A DNA stretch of 64,000 nt from Dongia_A sp035695765 (GCA_035695765.1 DASRRI010000131.1:1-64000); one strand, 5' to 3'; positions 42,924-51,271 are shown, numbered from the stretch's first letter. Notes: generated by a model not told the origin, from the letters alone. Translations and numbers: made by a program.

Positions 42924-43202
42924 CTAGCGATCGCGGTTCTGGAGCGGATCCTGTTTTGACTGCCGGCGAGCCGCATCATTCTCTTCCATGTCCCTATTGG
43001 GATTGGATGCGCGCTCATTCGGCTGCTGATTCTGATCCGGGAATTGCTTGCCGGGCTGGCGGGACGCAGACTCGCGATCCTCCTGCGGGTTTTTCTGGCC
43101 CGTACGGGAAGCGGATTCGCGATCCTGCCCTGGCTTGTGCTTGCCAGGCTGGTTCTGGCCAGTCTGGTTCTTCTTGGGATTCGGCATCTTCTGCTCGCCC
43201 AT
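42924..43202 (-). CDS. small very hydrophilic stress protein-like CDS
   Basis: A 92-residue protein made almost entirely of Asn, Gln, Lys, Arg, Asp, Glu, Pro and Ser, with no hydrophobic core. DRESASR occurs twice (near residues 27 and 42), and KPGQ/QPGK repeats surround it. It is probably intrinsically disordered, like hydrophilin-type proteins linked to desiccation and osmotic stress. An AGGAG site precedes the ATG, and an EcfG-type promoter lies 35 bases upstream. Family unknown. Confidence 0.6.
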   Translation of the reverse strand: MGEQKMPNPKKNQTGQNQPGKHKPGQDRESASRTGQKNPQEDRESASRQPGKQFPDQNQQPNERASNPNRDMEENDAARRQSKQDPLQNRDR

Positions 43203-43236
43203 GAAAATCTCCTTGCTCTGAGTGAAGCAAAGAGTA

Positions 43237-43262
43237 AACAGGCCGGCCTGTGCGGCGGTTCC
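43237..43262 (-). promoter_or_regulatory. EcfG-type stress promoter of the hydrophilic protein
   Basis: On the minus strand GGAAC (43262-43258) and TGTT (43240-43237) are 17 bases apart. The gene starts at 43202. The pattern is identical in spacing to the promoters at 46984 and 49261. Confidence 0.6.
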
Positions 43263-43270
43263 GTGTTAAC

Positions 43271-43459
43271 CTATGTCTTGAGGCCTGCCCGCAGGACACC
43301 CAGAAGGCGCGCCGGGACCGGCTCTTCCATCATGCGCAGATAGAGGTGCCTAAGCTCCCCTTCGAGCTCTGCAGCAAAGCGAGACACGCGCTGCCGGCCA
43401 CGCATAACTTGCCGTGGCGGCTCTGCCGCCCGCCCGTCTTCCATGTCGATCGACCCCAT
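43271..43459 (-). CDS. NepR-like anti-sigma factor (second copy)
   Basis: A 62-residue protein with the NepR core: an amphipathic helix (LEGELRHLYLRMM), the EEPVPARLL linker and a second helix (GVLRAGLK). NepR holds EcfG-type sigma factors inactive until phosphorylated PhyR takes it away. The start at 43459 has a strong GGAGGTG site; an upstream TTG would extend it. It lies on the same strand as, and 111 bases after, a Lon-like protease gene. A second NepR sits in the canonical locus at 54944. Confidence 0.75.
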   Translation of the reverse strand: MGSIDMEDGRAAEPPRQVMRGRQRVSRFAAELEGELRHLYLRMMEEPVPARLLGVLRAGLKT

Positions 43460-43519
43460 TTTCCGCACCTCCGTCTTGGCCGGCGGCTCCCGGTTACCGT
43501 GCGTTTTCGGAGAGGAGAA

Positions 43520-43541
43520 CAACCGACTTGGCGGTCGGTTG
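43520..43541. repeat. perfect 8-bp inverted repeat between the Lon-like gene and the NepR-like gene
   Basis: CAACCGAC at 43520-43527 pairs with GTCGGTTG at 43534-43541 around a six-base loop. There is no T-run on either side. It may shape the message between the two genes or be an operator. Confidence 0.45.
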
Positions 43542-43570
43542 CAATCACAATGAAATATCAGCAGCCAGAG

Positions 43571-45874
43571 CTAGTCCGGATCGTCTGGTTCCGCGCCGGC
43601 AGGGTGGTTCCGTGCGCGCCAGGGGTCGGGGGTGAGGCGCTCGCGAATGAGGTCGTCGAAGGTCTTGAGTGTGCTGGCGGCTCGGTCATAGGCTTCCACG
43701 GCGGGTGTGCCGAGGAACAATTCGACCGCTTCCTCGACCCGCTCGATGGCCCAGATCGAGAAGGTGCCGTCGGCGACCGCCGCCGCCACCTCGTCCTCCA
43801 GGGCCAGGTCATGGGCGTTCGCGAGCGGCAGGACCACGCCGTGGCGCACGCCGTCCGCGCGCTCCTTCGCCGTCACGCGGAAATATCCCTCGACCTTCTC
43901 GATCACGTCGCCGACCGCCTGCACTTCGCCCAGCTGGTTGAAGGAACCGGTGACCGCAAGTTCCTGGCGCGCGGGCAGGCCGGACAGCGCCGAGATGATG
44001 GCGACCAGTTCGCCGACCGAGGCGCTGTCGCCGTCGATGTTGCCATAGCTCTGCTCGAAGGTGATGGAGCAATCGAACGAGATCGGATGCCGCCGCGCAA
44101 AGGTGCCGCGCAGATACCCTTCGACCACCAGCACGCCCTTCTGTTGCGTGCGCCCGCCAAGTTCGGTGATGCGCTCGATGTTGATGAGACCGCGATGGCC
44201 GACCGACGCGCGCGCGGTCAGGCGGCTCGGCCGCCCGAAATGACTGTCGCCCAGCTCGCGGATGGTGAGGGCGTTGACCTGGCCGACCACCGCGCCACTG
44301 GTGGCGATCGCGACATGGCGCCGGCGGACGCTCAAATGGAAGCGCTCCTCCGCGCGAGCCTCGCGCCGGTAGCGTGCGCGCCAGGCGGTCAAGACGGCCT
44401 CCGGCCTCAGGCGTTCGCCCGCCGGCACGTGCCGGCCGGCTTCGTGCAGCAGATCCTCGATCAGCTCGAAGCGGGAGGACAGTGAATCGCGCCGCATCGC
44501 AAGCCGCGATGAGAGGCCCAGCAACAGCCCGATTGCTTCGGGCGTGCACAGGACACCCTGCCGCGCCGCCATGCGGTCAATCAGGCTGCCGAGGATGTTG
44601 AGATTGTCCGGCGTCGCCGGCATGTCGGGATCGATGTCGGCCTTGATCTTGAAGTAGGTCTTGAAGTCCGGATCGTTGCTGAAGAAGTTGTAGTAGCTGT
44701 CCGGCGTGCCGACGATCACGATCTTGGCGTCGAGCGGGATTGGCGCTGGGCGCGGTGTCCCGATCAATGGCATGCCGCCGCTCCGATGCGGCTCCTCGAT
44801 CCGGATGGCGCGATCGCGCAACGCCGCCTTCAGATAGGTCCACACCGTCTCGTCCTTGGCGAGCGGCTCGGCACGCAGCACCAGCACCCCGCCATTGGCG
44901 CGGTGCAAGGCGCCGGGACGGATCAGCAGCAGATCGGTTTCCGACATGCCCTCGACGCGGCGATACTCGATATAGCCGAACAGGTTCTCGTAGGTTGGAT
45001 TGGGCTCCAGCACCACGCATTCGTCCGCACGTGAATGGTCGACCAGCAGATTGGTGCTGTATTTGGCGGGCAGGCGTTCATCGTCGTGCACCGGCCGCGC
45101 CAGGTTGCGCACGTCGCGGATCATCTCCTCGGTCAGGTCGTCGATCCATTCGGAGAGCGCGGGATAGTCGGCGAACATCGCCGCGAAGTCCGCGACGTCG
45201 CCTTCGATCAAACCGGCCAAGGTCTGGCGGTCGAGTGCCAGGGCTTGTGCCTCCGCGCTGGCACGCAGCTGGCCCGCGTCACGCTCCAATTGATCGAGCT
45301 CGCTCGACAGCCGGTCGCGGTTGCGCTCGCGGTCCGGCGTATCGGCGACGGTCGCGCGCAGCCGCACGCCCTCCGCGCTCTCCTCCAGCGTGAAGCCGAC
45401 CTCCTCCGCAGCGCGCGCCAGTGCCGCCTGCTTCTCGTTGATCTGCTCATCGGCGGCACGATGGATGTGTTTCACGCGCTCGCGGTGAGCATCGCTTTCG
45501 AGTGCCGCGATCAGCATGGAGCGCAGCCGGCTGACATAGCGCCGCAGCGCCTCGGAGAAGCGCCCCCCGTCGCCGACCGCCAGCCCGAACGCCAGCGGCT
45601 GGCGCGCGTCGCGGTAGTTCTGGAGATAGATCCAGTCCTTGCGTCCGGAGCGCGCGGGGGTGCAGCTCGCGCTGAGATAGGCGACCGTCGCCGACATGCG
45701 GCCTGTCCGGTCCTCGCCCAGCACATAAACGTTGAAGCCGGGCGCGGGGATGGAGAGCGCAAGATCCAGGGCCTCTCGCGCGCGGGCATGACTGGAAAGG
45801 GCGAACGTGTCCTCGCTGCCCGGCTCCCAGCTATGGCGTGGAATCCCGATGTCTCCGGCGCGCAATGCACGCAT
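43571..45874 (-). CDS. Lon-like ATP-dependent protease (AAA and S16 domains)
   Basis: A 767-residue protein. The N-terminal third has a degenerate AAA lead (FNVYVLGEDRTGRMSATVAY) and a long coiled-coil insert near residues 130-240. The middle is the AAA core (LLLIRPGALHRANGGVLVLR and KIVIVGTPDSYYNFF). The C-terminal S16 protease domain has the catalytic serine in NIDGDSASVGELVAI and the lysine in VIEKVEGYF. This is the LonH/LonC-like architecture rather than classical Lon. The start has a GGGGGAG site. It lies between the galU pair and a NepR-like gene on one strand. Confidence 0.85.
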   Translation of the reverse strand: MRALRAGDIGIPRHSWEPGSEDTFALSSHARAREALDLALSIPAPGFNVYVLGEDRTGRMSATVAYLSASCTPARSGRKDWIYLQNYRDARQPLAFGLAVGDGGRFSEALRRYVSRLRSMLIAALESDAHRERVKHIHRAADEQINEKQAALARAAEEVGFTLEESAEGVRLRATVADTPDRERNRDRLSSELDQLERDAGQLRASAEAQALALDRQTLAGLIEGDVADFAAMFADYPALSEWIDDLTEEMIRDVRNLARPVHDDERLPAKYSTNLLVDHSRADECVVLEPNPTYENLFGYIEYRRVEGMSETDLLLIRPGALHRANGGVLVLRAEPLAKDETVWTYLKAALRDRAIRIEEPHRSGGMPLIGTPRPAPIPLDAKIVIVGTPDSYYNFFSNDPDFKTYFKIKADIDPDMPATPDNLNILGSLIDRMAARQGVLCTPEAIGLLLGLSSRLAMRRDSLSSRFELIEDLLHEAGRHVPAGERLRPEAVLTAWRARYRREARAEERFHLSVRRRHVAIATSGAVVGQVNALTIRELGDSHFGRPSRLTARASVGHRGLINIERITELGGRTQQKGVLVVEGYLRGTFARRHPISFDCSITFEQSYGNIDGDSASVGELVAIISALSGLPARQELAVTGSFNQLGEVQAVGDVIEKVEGYFRVTAKERADGVRHGVVLPLANAHDLALEDEVAAAVADGTFSIWAIERVEEAVELFLGTPAVEAYDRAASTLKTFDDLIRERLTPDPWRARNHPAGAEPDDPD

Positions 45875-45908
45875 AGGCTCCCCCTTTGGGTAAGCCAGGC
45901 GGGACGGG

Positions 45909-46058
45909 CTAGCCCTGGCTCCAGATGGCAAGCATGACCAACAGCCCGATGATGGCGATGGCCGTGCCGGCGATCAAGATGATACGCACATGGCCGCTGG
46001 TATCGCCCGACCGGGCCTCCTTGGTCGTGACGGTGACGCGGTCCTCACCCTTCCTCAT
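45909..46058 (-). CDS. 49-residue single-pass membrane protein
   Basis: The frame starts at an ATG overlapping the galU stop (ATGA). After a charged N-terminal half (MRKGEDRVTVTTKEARSGDT) comes one membrane helix (IILIAGTAIAIIGLLVMLAI). Translational coupling to galU and position before the Lon-like gene suggest it belongs to the operon. No family is recognised. Confidence 0.6.
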   Translation of the reverse strand: MRKGEDRVTVTTKEARSGDTSGHVRIILIAGTAIAIIGLLVMLAIWSQG

Positions 46059-46882
46059 GCGGCGGATGCCTCGTCGGCGGGGACGTCGTCGGGTTGCGCA
46101 TCGGGACGCGGCTGGCCTTCTTCCAGCTGGGAGACCGCGATGTTGGCTTGCAGGAGGCCGGCGAAATTGCCGCAATCGAACCGGCGGCCCTCGTATTTGA
46201 CCGCGCTGACACCAGCCGACCGGCAGGTCGCCGCAATGGAGTCGGTCAGTTGTATCTCGCCATTCAATGTGGGGCGAGCATTCTGGAGGCGCTCCAGCAC
46301 CTCCTCGTCCAGCACATAGCGGCCGATCACGGCGAGATCCGAGGGCGCGATCTCCGGCCGCGGCTTTTCGATGACGCTGCGCACCAACCAGCTGTGCCCC
46401 GGCCCGCCATCGACATCCACGATGCCGTAGCGGCTGACGTCGGCGCGTGGCACGTGCTTGACGGCGATGGCCGACCCGCGCTGGCGATTGCGGCATTCGA
46501 GCAACTGGCTGAGGCAATTTGGCCCCAGCAGCAGCTCGTCCGGCAGCAGGACCGCGATCGGCTCCCCGGCTGGCGCACCACGACGCACGGCATCGCCGAG
46601 GCCCAGGGGGTCGTTCTGTTCGACGAAATCGAGGGCGAACGCGCCGCTGTAGCCGGCCATTGCGCCGCGATCCGCGAAATGAGCCTGCAGTGCCTCCTTG
46701 CCGGGCGCGGTGATGATGACGATACGCTCGATGCCCGCCGCAGCGGCTTCCTCGATCGCGTAATCGAGCACGGGCCTTTTCCACACCGGGAGCAGTTCCT
46801 TCGGTACCGCCCGCGTCAGCGGCAGCAGCCGCGTTCCAAGCCCGCCAGCGGGAATGATGGCGGTCCGAATCCGTGTGGACAT
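46055..46882 (-). CDS. galU: UTP-glucose-1-phosphate uridylyltransferase
   Basis: A 275-residue nucleotidyltransferase. AIIPAGGLGTRLLPLTRAVP and KELLPVWKRPVLDYAIEEA form the nucleotide site. VIEKPRPEIAPSDLAVIGRY and the C-terminal EGRRFDCGNFAGLLQANI match GalU. It makes UDP-glucose for polysaccharide, trehalose or glycolipid synthesis. An EcfG-type promoter about 100 bases upstream would place it under stress control, fitting a role in osmoprotectant or capsule supply. Confidence 0.9.
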   Translation of the reverse strand: MSTRIRTAIIPAGGLGTRLLPLTRAVPKELLPVWKRPVLDYAIEEAAAAGIERIVIITAPGKEALQAHFADRGAMAGYSGAFALDFVEQNDPLGLGDAVRRGAPAGEPIAVLLPDELLLGPNCLSQLLECRNRQRGSAIAVKHVPRADVSRYGIVDVDGGPGHSWLVRSVIEKPRPEIAPSDLAVIGRYVLDEEVLERLQNARPTLNGEIQLTDSIAATCRSAGVSAVKYEGRRFDCGNFAGLLQANIAVSQLEEGQPRPDAQPDDVPADEASAA

Positions 46883-46983
46883 GGAATTCTCCCTGTTGCC
46901 GTGCTGGCTTCTTCGAGCCCCGGTGGAGTTTCGTTAGACATCGCGGGCACAGAATATCCCGGCCACACACGACCATGGGTGCA

Positions 46984-47009
46984 AACACTACGGTGTGGCT
47001 TTTTGTTCC
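46984..47009 (-). promoter_or_regulatory. EcfG-type stress promoter of the galU-lon-nepR2 block
   Basis: On the minus strand GGAAC (47009-47005) and TGTT (46987-46984) are 17 bases apart. The galU start is at 46882, leaving a leader of about 95 bases. Confidence 0.55.
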
Positions 47010-47134
47010 GTCCACAGTCGGCCAAAACCTGACTATCCGCCGGAACTATATCGCTTTGCATGACTTGCTTTTTTTAAGCCTGCGACGGTCGCGCCGTCGT
47101 CCCGGCTCAATCAGACCATGGGAGTGCGGTCGGG

Positions 47135-47722
47135 ATGCTGAATGAAGAGCTCAGCAAGCTCATTGAGGAGGAGATCCCGCGGCTGCGGCGCTATGCCATG
47201 TTTCTCGCCAGAGATCCCGAGAGAGCGGACGATCTGGTGCAGGAGTGCCTGGTACGCGCGATCGACAATATCGACAAGTTCCAGCCCGGGACCAACATCC
47301 GCTCGTGGCTGATGACGATCCTGCACAACATCTTCGTCAACGAAACCAAGAAGCGGCGCCCGCTGCTCACGCAAGATGGCGTGATCGAGCGCGCAACACC
47401 GATCGAGGGCGGGCAGGAAGCGCGCCATCAGATGCGCGACGTGCAGCGCGCTTTCGAGGCGCTGAGCTGGCAGCATCGCCAGATCATCTGGTTCATCTGT
47501 GTCGAGCAGATGGATTACAACGAAGTCGCGCGCCAGCTGGACGTGCCGGTGGGCACCGTGCGTTCGCGCCTGTGCCGCGCGCGCGAACATCTCAAGCAGC
47601 TCATGGACCTGAAGGTCGAGACCGCACTCGAAGGGGATCTCGAGGGAAACGAGATCAAGTCCCGGTCGCGCGGCGGCCGCTCCCCCAGCGACGCGCCGAG
47701 GCGAACCGGAACGCGAGGATAG
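47135..47722 (+). CDS. ECF sigma factor of the EcfG (ECF15-like) type, second copy
   Basis: A 195-residue sigma factor. Region 2 reads LRRYAMFLARDPERADDLVQ and FQPGTNIRSWLMTILHNIF; region 4 reads MDYNEVARQLDVPVGTVRSR. The PGTNxRxWLxTILxN block is a hallmark of EcfG-type factors released from NepR in the general stress response. No anti-sigma gene is adjacent on its own strand; the nearest NepR-like genes are at 43271 and 54944. It diverges from galU. A GGGAGTGCGG purine stretch precedes the ATG. Confidence 0.85.
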   Translation: MLNEELSKLIEEEIPRLRRYAMFLARDPERADDLVQECLVRAIDNIDKFQPGTNIRSWLMTILHNIFVNETKKRRPLLTQDGVIERATPIEGGQEARHQMRDVQRAFEALSWQHRQIIWFICVEQMDYNEVARQLDVPVGTVRSRLCRAREHLKQLMDLKVETALEGDLEGNEIKSRSRGGRSPSDAPRRTGTRG

Positions 47723-47729
47723 AACGCCG

Positions 47730-47885
47730 CTAGATGTGGCCAGTCAGCAAGGCGACGAGGGCCACGATCACCAGGACGGTCAACAGACCGCTCGGCGCAT
47801 ATCCCCATGATCGGCTGTACGGCCACGCCGGTACCGCGCCGATCAGAAGCAGAATCAGAAGAATCAGCAACACTGTCCCAAGCAT
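47730..47885 (-). CDS. DUF3309 family small membrane protein
   Basis: A 51-residue protein reading MLGTVLLILLILLLIGAVPA, then WPYSRSWGYAPSG and a second helix (LTVLVIVALVALLTG). This two-helix arrangement with the PAWPYSxxWGYxPSG loop is DUF3309. It is preceded by GGAGG eight bases before the ATG and was too short for simple ORF screening. It is convergent with the ECF sigma gene, eight bases apart. Function is unknown. Confidence 0.85.
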   Translation of the reverse strand: MLGTVLLILLILLLIGAVPAWPYSRSWGYAPSGLLTVLVIVALVALLTGHI

Positions 47886-47897
47886 GGTGATGACCTC

Positions 47898-48365
47898 CTA
47901 CGTTGTTGGTCCTTGAACGCCCTGGCGTGGAGGTTGGTTCCTGGGCTCCGTGGCGGGCTGGTCCCCGGGATTAGCCGCTTCGCCGGTCTGCCTGCTGGCC
48001 TCGCGAGGCCGCTGACCGCGCTCTGCCAGCTCCAGGTAGTGCTGGTGCAGGCGTTCCAGATCCTTCTCGCTGCGCTCCTCCAAGTCGACCAGGCGCGTGT
48101 CGGCTGCATCGAGCGCACGCAGCAATTCATCGATCTTGAGATGGAGCGCGTGGCTATCGCGGTTCTGCGTGTTCTGGATCAGGAAGACCATCAGGAACGT
48201 TACGATGGTCGTGGAGGTATTGATGACGAGCTGCCAGCTGTCCGAATAGCCGGCGATGGGGCCGATCAGGCCCCACAGCAGGATGACCAGGCACGCCAGT
48301 GCAAATGTCGCCGGATGACCCATGAGCCGGGCGACGTAACTTGCAGTTCGATCAAAGACGTTCAT
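47898..48365 (-). CDS. low-affinity iron permease family membrane protein
   Basis: A 155-residue protein. Two membrane helices (ATFALACLVILLWGLIG and LVINTSTTIVTFLMVFLIQN) are followed by NTQNRDSHALHLKIDELLRA, the signature of the low-affinity iron permease family. A charged helix and a Pro/Gln-rich disordered tail end it. Iron transport by bacterial members is not proven. The ATG at 48365 is preferred over a start at 48389. It lies 12 bases upstream of DUF3309 and is probably co-transcribed. Confidence 0.8.
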   Translation of the reverse strand: MNVFDRTASYVARLMGHPATFALACLVILLWGLIGPIAGYSDSWQLVINTSTTIVTFLMVFLIQNTQNRDSHALHLKIDELLRALDAADTRLVDLEERSEKDLERLHQHYLELAERGQRPREASRQTGEAANPGDQPATEPRNQPPRQGVQGPTT

Positions 48366-48911
48366 GCGCAACCTTTTGGCTGTTTGCACATTGCCTGCCT
48401 CGATTCAATGTCAAGGCGCGATGCGCGGTTCCCCCATGGTGTCCGCCCATGCCGCCGCCGCCGGCAACGCCCGCACGATGAGGTTGTTTTCTGCCCATGG
48501 ACCGTGATGAGAGGCGCAAGGCAATCAAGGATGATTCGAAGTATTGGGGCCTGTTCGAGAATCGGCCCGCGCAGGAACGCACTTCCTCGCGCGTCTCCGG
48601 AAAAGCGCGCGCGTCAACAAGAAAAAAAGCGGAGCGGCTTGCCCGCACGGCAGCGGACCGGCGCGTACCAAATACTGGACCTGATCGCTGCTAATCCGCC
48701 GACGCCTATCCCGCCCGCGCCGCCGCCGCCGGGCGATCCGCCTGCCGACCGGCCGGGTGATCCTGTGCCGCCACCGGAGCCGGGCCCTGGGCCAGACCAG
48801 CCGGGACCGGGGCCCGGACAGCCCGAGCCGGAGCCGCCGAGCCAGCCTGTACCGGAGCCGCCGAGCCCGGATCGGCCGGTCGGCGCTTCCGTGTACTGCT
48901 GAACGGAAGTT
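48366..48911 (+). other. stretch with a proline-rich reading frame, gene uncertain
   Basis: From 48497 an ATG opens a 65-codon frame (MDRDERRKAIKDDSKYWGLF), and from about 48686 another frame encodes a Pro/Gly-rich run (PPAPPPPGDPPADRP onward) ending ASVYC at 48902. Proline-rich tails of this kind occur in alphaproteobacterial hypothetical proteins. The two parts lie in different frames, so either a frameshift separates them or only one is real. No firm start for the proline-rich part is visible. Confidence 0.3.
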
Positions 48912-49214
48912 CTATTTTTCCTTGATGACGGCGCCGGTCTTCGCAGCGCCGCTGCCTTCCGGATCAAGCTCCGCGCCGAGCTTCTCGGCGGCAGCGTGAA
49001 CCGCGCGGATCTTTTCCGCATTGGCGCCAGGCGGCGTATCCCCGGTCATGTTCTCTTCAGTCGCCACTTGCATGAGGTGCAAGTCATATTCCCATTGCCG
49101 GAGCAGCTCGAGCTTCTGCTCTCGCGACAGGTCGTCCGCTCCAATCAGCGCCTCTGGCGTTGGGAAGTGCTGGGAGACATTGACAACCAGCTTTTCGAAG
49201 TTCTGCTGATCCAT
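48912..49214 (-). CDS. small hypothetical protein (100 aa) under stress control
   Basis: The protein begins MDQQNFEKLVVNVSQHFPTP and continues EQKLELLRQWEYDLHLMQVA. It has no signal peptide and ends in an Ala/Glu-rich helix and lysines. The LSREQKLELLRQWEYDLH pattern occurs in conserved small proteins of rhizobia and relatives whose role is unknown. ATG at 49214 has GGAG ten bases upstream; ATG at 49226 is possible. An EcfG-type promoter lies 47 bases upstream. Confidence 0.65.
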   Translation of the reverse strand: MDQQNFEKLVVNVSQHFPTPEALIGADDLSREQKLELLRQWEYDLHLMQVATEENMTGDTPPGANAEKIRAVHAAAEKLGAELDPEGSGAAKTGAVIKEK

Positions 49215-49260
49215 TGTCCGCTCCATTCCTATCGCTAGGACTTGTGCACACTTATGGATC

Positions 49261-49286
49261 AACACCGGCGAGACTTGTGAGGTTCC
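49261..49286 (-). promoter_or_regulatory. EcfG-type stress promoter of the 100-residue protein
   Basis: On the minus strand GGAAC (49286-49282) and TGTT (49264-49261) are separated by 17 bases; the gene starts at 49214. Confidence 0.6.
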
Positions 49287-49358
49287 GGAGGCGCCCAGCA
49301 ACTGAAAGATCGCTGACCTGTTGACGACCGACTGTGTGAATCGTTTGAGGAGACTGAG

Positions 49359-50114
49359 ATGAAACGAGCATTGCTCCTAAGCGGCGCGCTAACCGCGATG
49401 CTAGGCGCTGCGCCTTTCGTGGCGGTAGCCGATGAATCGATGCCGGTAAATACCGGTGCAGTGCAAATGGCTGACACTACCGCAGCGGGCGAAGTCGATG
49501 CCGGTAAGCTGATCGGCAAAGAGGTCTACGATCCGAATGGGGAGAAAGTCGGCGAAATTGACAGCGTGATGGTCAGTCCGAAAGGCAAAGTGACTGCAGT
49601 TGTCATCGACGTCAGTGGCTGGCTGCAAACTGAAAAGCTGGTTTCTGTCAAATGGTCTGATCTCCAGACCGCGGAGGACGGCAAGATAACGTCGTCGTTG
49701 ACCAAGGATACCGCGAAGGCGGCAGCCGCGTACTCCTACAAGGAGCCAACCCTCCGCCGCCAGGTACTGACCGAGTCTGGCGATCGCTATGCGGCAACCA
49801 CCACCGCCGCCACTGATAATTCTTTGGTCAATGCTGACGGCTCGCTCAATGCCAGCAAGCTGATTGGCCTGGACGTACAAAGTCCGGAAGACAAGAAGGT
49901 CGGTGACATCGGCGAGGTCGTCCTCGACAAGGACGGCAAGGCGCAGGGCGTAGTCGTCGACGTCGGCGGGTTCCTCGGCATCGCCACCCACCCTGTGCTG
50001 TTAGATTGGAAAGACGTGACCCTGGCCGAGCAGGACGGCAAGACCAAGGCGGTCGTTAACCTGACCAAGGACCGCCTGGAACAAATGCCGGCCTACGAAA
50101 CTTCTAAGAAATAA
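49359..50114 (+). CDS. secreted protein with two PRC-barrel domains
   Basis: A 251-residue protein with a signal peptide (ALLLSGALTAMLGAAPFVAV). Two PRC-barrel modules follow: GKLIGKEVYDPNGEKVGEID in the first and SKLIGLDVQSPEDKKVGDIG in the second, each with a VVxDVxG strand. PRC-barrels are small beta folds found in stress and RNA-processing proteins; exported tandem forms are common in Rhizobiales and Rhodospirillales. It is followed by a strong terminator. It diverges from the small stress gene on its left. Confidence 0.85.
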   Translation: MKRALLLSGALTAMLGAAPFVAVADESMPVNTGAVQMADTTAAGEVDAGKLIGKEVYDPNGEKVGEIDSVMVSPKGKVTAVVIDVSGWLQTEKLVSVKWSDLQTAEDGKITSSLTKDTAKAAAAYSYKEPTLRRQVLTESGDRYAATTTAATDNSLVNADGSLNASKLIGLDVQSPEDKKVGDIGEVVLDKDGKAQGVVVDVGGFLGIATHPVLLDWKDVTLAEQDGKTKAVVNLTKDRLEQMPAYETSKK

Positions 50115-50138
50115 CCGACAGGCCGGGGGTTACACGAG

Positions 50139-50168
50139 AACAGGTGGGCTGTCGGCCCGCCTGTTTTC
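50139..50168 (+). terminator. intrinsic terminator after the PRC-barrel gene
   Basis: AACAGGTGGGC pairs with GCCCGCCTGTT around TGTCG, followed by TTCGTTT. Strong stem and modest T-run, 25 bases after the stop codon. Confidence 0.7.
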
Positions 50169-50197
50169 GTTTCGGATCCAGGAGAGAGGAGGCCACG

Positions 50198-50524
50198 ATG
50201 TCGAGGCGCACCAAGTTCAGTAATACCGAACGGGCCTATGACGACCTGATGGATGAGTTCAGCAACCTGGTCGAAGCCATGGAGGATGTGTTCGCCGCTG
50301 CGACCGGCGATGGCAGCGAAAAGCTTGCCGAGCTTCGGGGCCAGGCGGAAGCAAGCCTCAGGAAGGCGCGCGCAAAGCTTGGCGCAGTGGAGAAAAACGC
50401 GGTCGCCAAGGCGCGCAAGATCGCCACCGATTCCGACGAGTACGTCCACGAGAATCCCTGGACTGCGATCGGCGTCGGCGCCGGCGTCGGGCTGTTGCTG
50501 GGCCTGCTGATCGGGCGGAAATGA
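50198..50524 (+). CDS. DUF883 (ElaB/YqjD-like) tail-anchored protein
   Basis: A 108-residue protein. A long amphipathic helix (ERAYDDLMDEFSNLVEAMED onward) leads to VHENPWTAIGVGAGVGLLLG, the classic C-terminal membrane anchor of ElaB/YqjD proteins, ending IGRK. In enterobacteria these bind ribosomes at the membrane in stationary phase. It has a GAGAGGAGG site and overlaps the next gene by four bases. It is the first of a YqjD-YqjE-YqjK-like trio. Confidence 0.88.
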   Translation: MSRRTKFSNTERAYDDLMDEFSNLVEAMEDVFAAATGDGSEKLAELRGQAEASLRKARAKLGAVEKNAVAKARKIATDSDEYVHENPWTAIGVGAGVGLLLGLLIGRK

Positions 50525-51003
50525 GCGTCAGGCTCAGCGGGCGCGAGTCCGTGCAGGGACATCCGACTGACGGCATCGTCCGTTCCGGCCGCCGCATGCT
50601 CGGCATCCTGGTGGGCATGGTGCGAACGCGCCTCAATCTGCTCGCCGTCGAGCTCATGCAGGAGAAAAGCCGCATCGTGCTGATGCTGGTGCTGACGACG
50701 TTCGTCTTGATCTTTGCCTTGATGGCGCTGCTGATGCTCTCGCTGCTGATTGTCGTGGCGTTCTGGGACGAGAACCGCTTGCTGGCGATCGGCGGCTTGT
50801 TCGCCTTCTATCTCGGTGCCGCCCTCGTCACGCTGTTCATGTTGCGGCGGAAAGCGAAAATGGGAACCAGCCTGTTCGCCGGCACCTTGAACGAACTCTC
50901 GAAGGATGCCGCGGCGCTCAACGAAGACGTCGAGGAAGATGAGGTGGATTTCGATTTCGAGCGGAGGCGCGGACGTGGTCAGCCTCCGCGCCGATCATGC
51001 TGA
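50521..51003 (+). CDS. phage holin-like / YqjE family membrane protein (DUF1469)
   Basis: A 160-residue protein with two membrane helices (IVLMLVLTTFVLIFALMALL and LLAIGGLFAFYLGAALVTLF) after an amphipathic lead (RTRLNLLAVELMQEKSR), matching DUF1469. Its ATG overlaps the preceding stop. The acidic C-terminal tail (EDVEEDEVDFDFE) is followed in another frame by the third gene of the set. It is not a phage gene here. Confidence 0.85.
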   Translation: MSVRLSGRESVQGHPTDGIVRSGRRMLGILVGMVRTRLNLLAVELMQEKSRIVLMLVLTTFVLIFALMALLMLSLLIVVAFWDENRLLAIGGLFAFYLGAALVTLFMLRRKAKMGTSLFAGTLNELSKDAAALNEDVEEDEVDFDFERRRGRGQPPRRSC

Positions 51004-51271
51004 GCTCGAGCGCTGTCGTCGCGTGTTGATTGCGCGCGCGGAGCTGGAGCGCGCGGCCATGAGCGGCGCAACCGAAGATCTGCAGGTCGCGAGCGACCGG
51101 ATCGCGCGGATTGCGATCGTGGGGATGAGACTGGCGCGCCGCTATTGGCTGCCGGTCGGCGTGCTGGTGGCGGGTGGCTTGTTCAAGCGCGCGCGTCCCG
51201 TGCTGCGCATGGCGAAGACCGGGCTTGCTCTCTGGCAGACGGCTCGGCTGCTGCGAAGCGCCCGTCGCTAG
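50975..51271 (+). CDS. YqjK-like small protein
   Basis: A 98-residue protein starting at GTG (50975) with a GGAGG site inside the previous gene. AELERCRRVLIARAELERAA forms a charged helix, and RYWLPVGVLVAGGLFKRARP a weak membrane segment; the end is basic. Position after YqjD- and YqjE-like genes supports the YqjK-like call, since sequence conservation in this group is low. Confidence 0.65.
   Translation: MVSLRADHAELERCRRVLIARAELERAAMSGATEDLQVASDRIARIAIVGMRLARRYWLPVGVLVAGGLFKRARPVLRMAKTGLALWQTARLLRSARR

Noticed and set aside
43250..44485. 411-codon plus-strand open frame opposite the Lon-like gene and the NepR-like gene
   Set aside because: It covers parts of two supported genes and an intergenic repeat; no motif or start signal.
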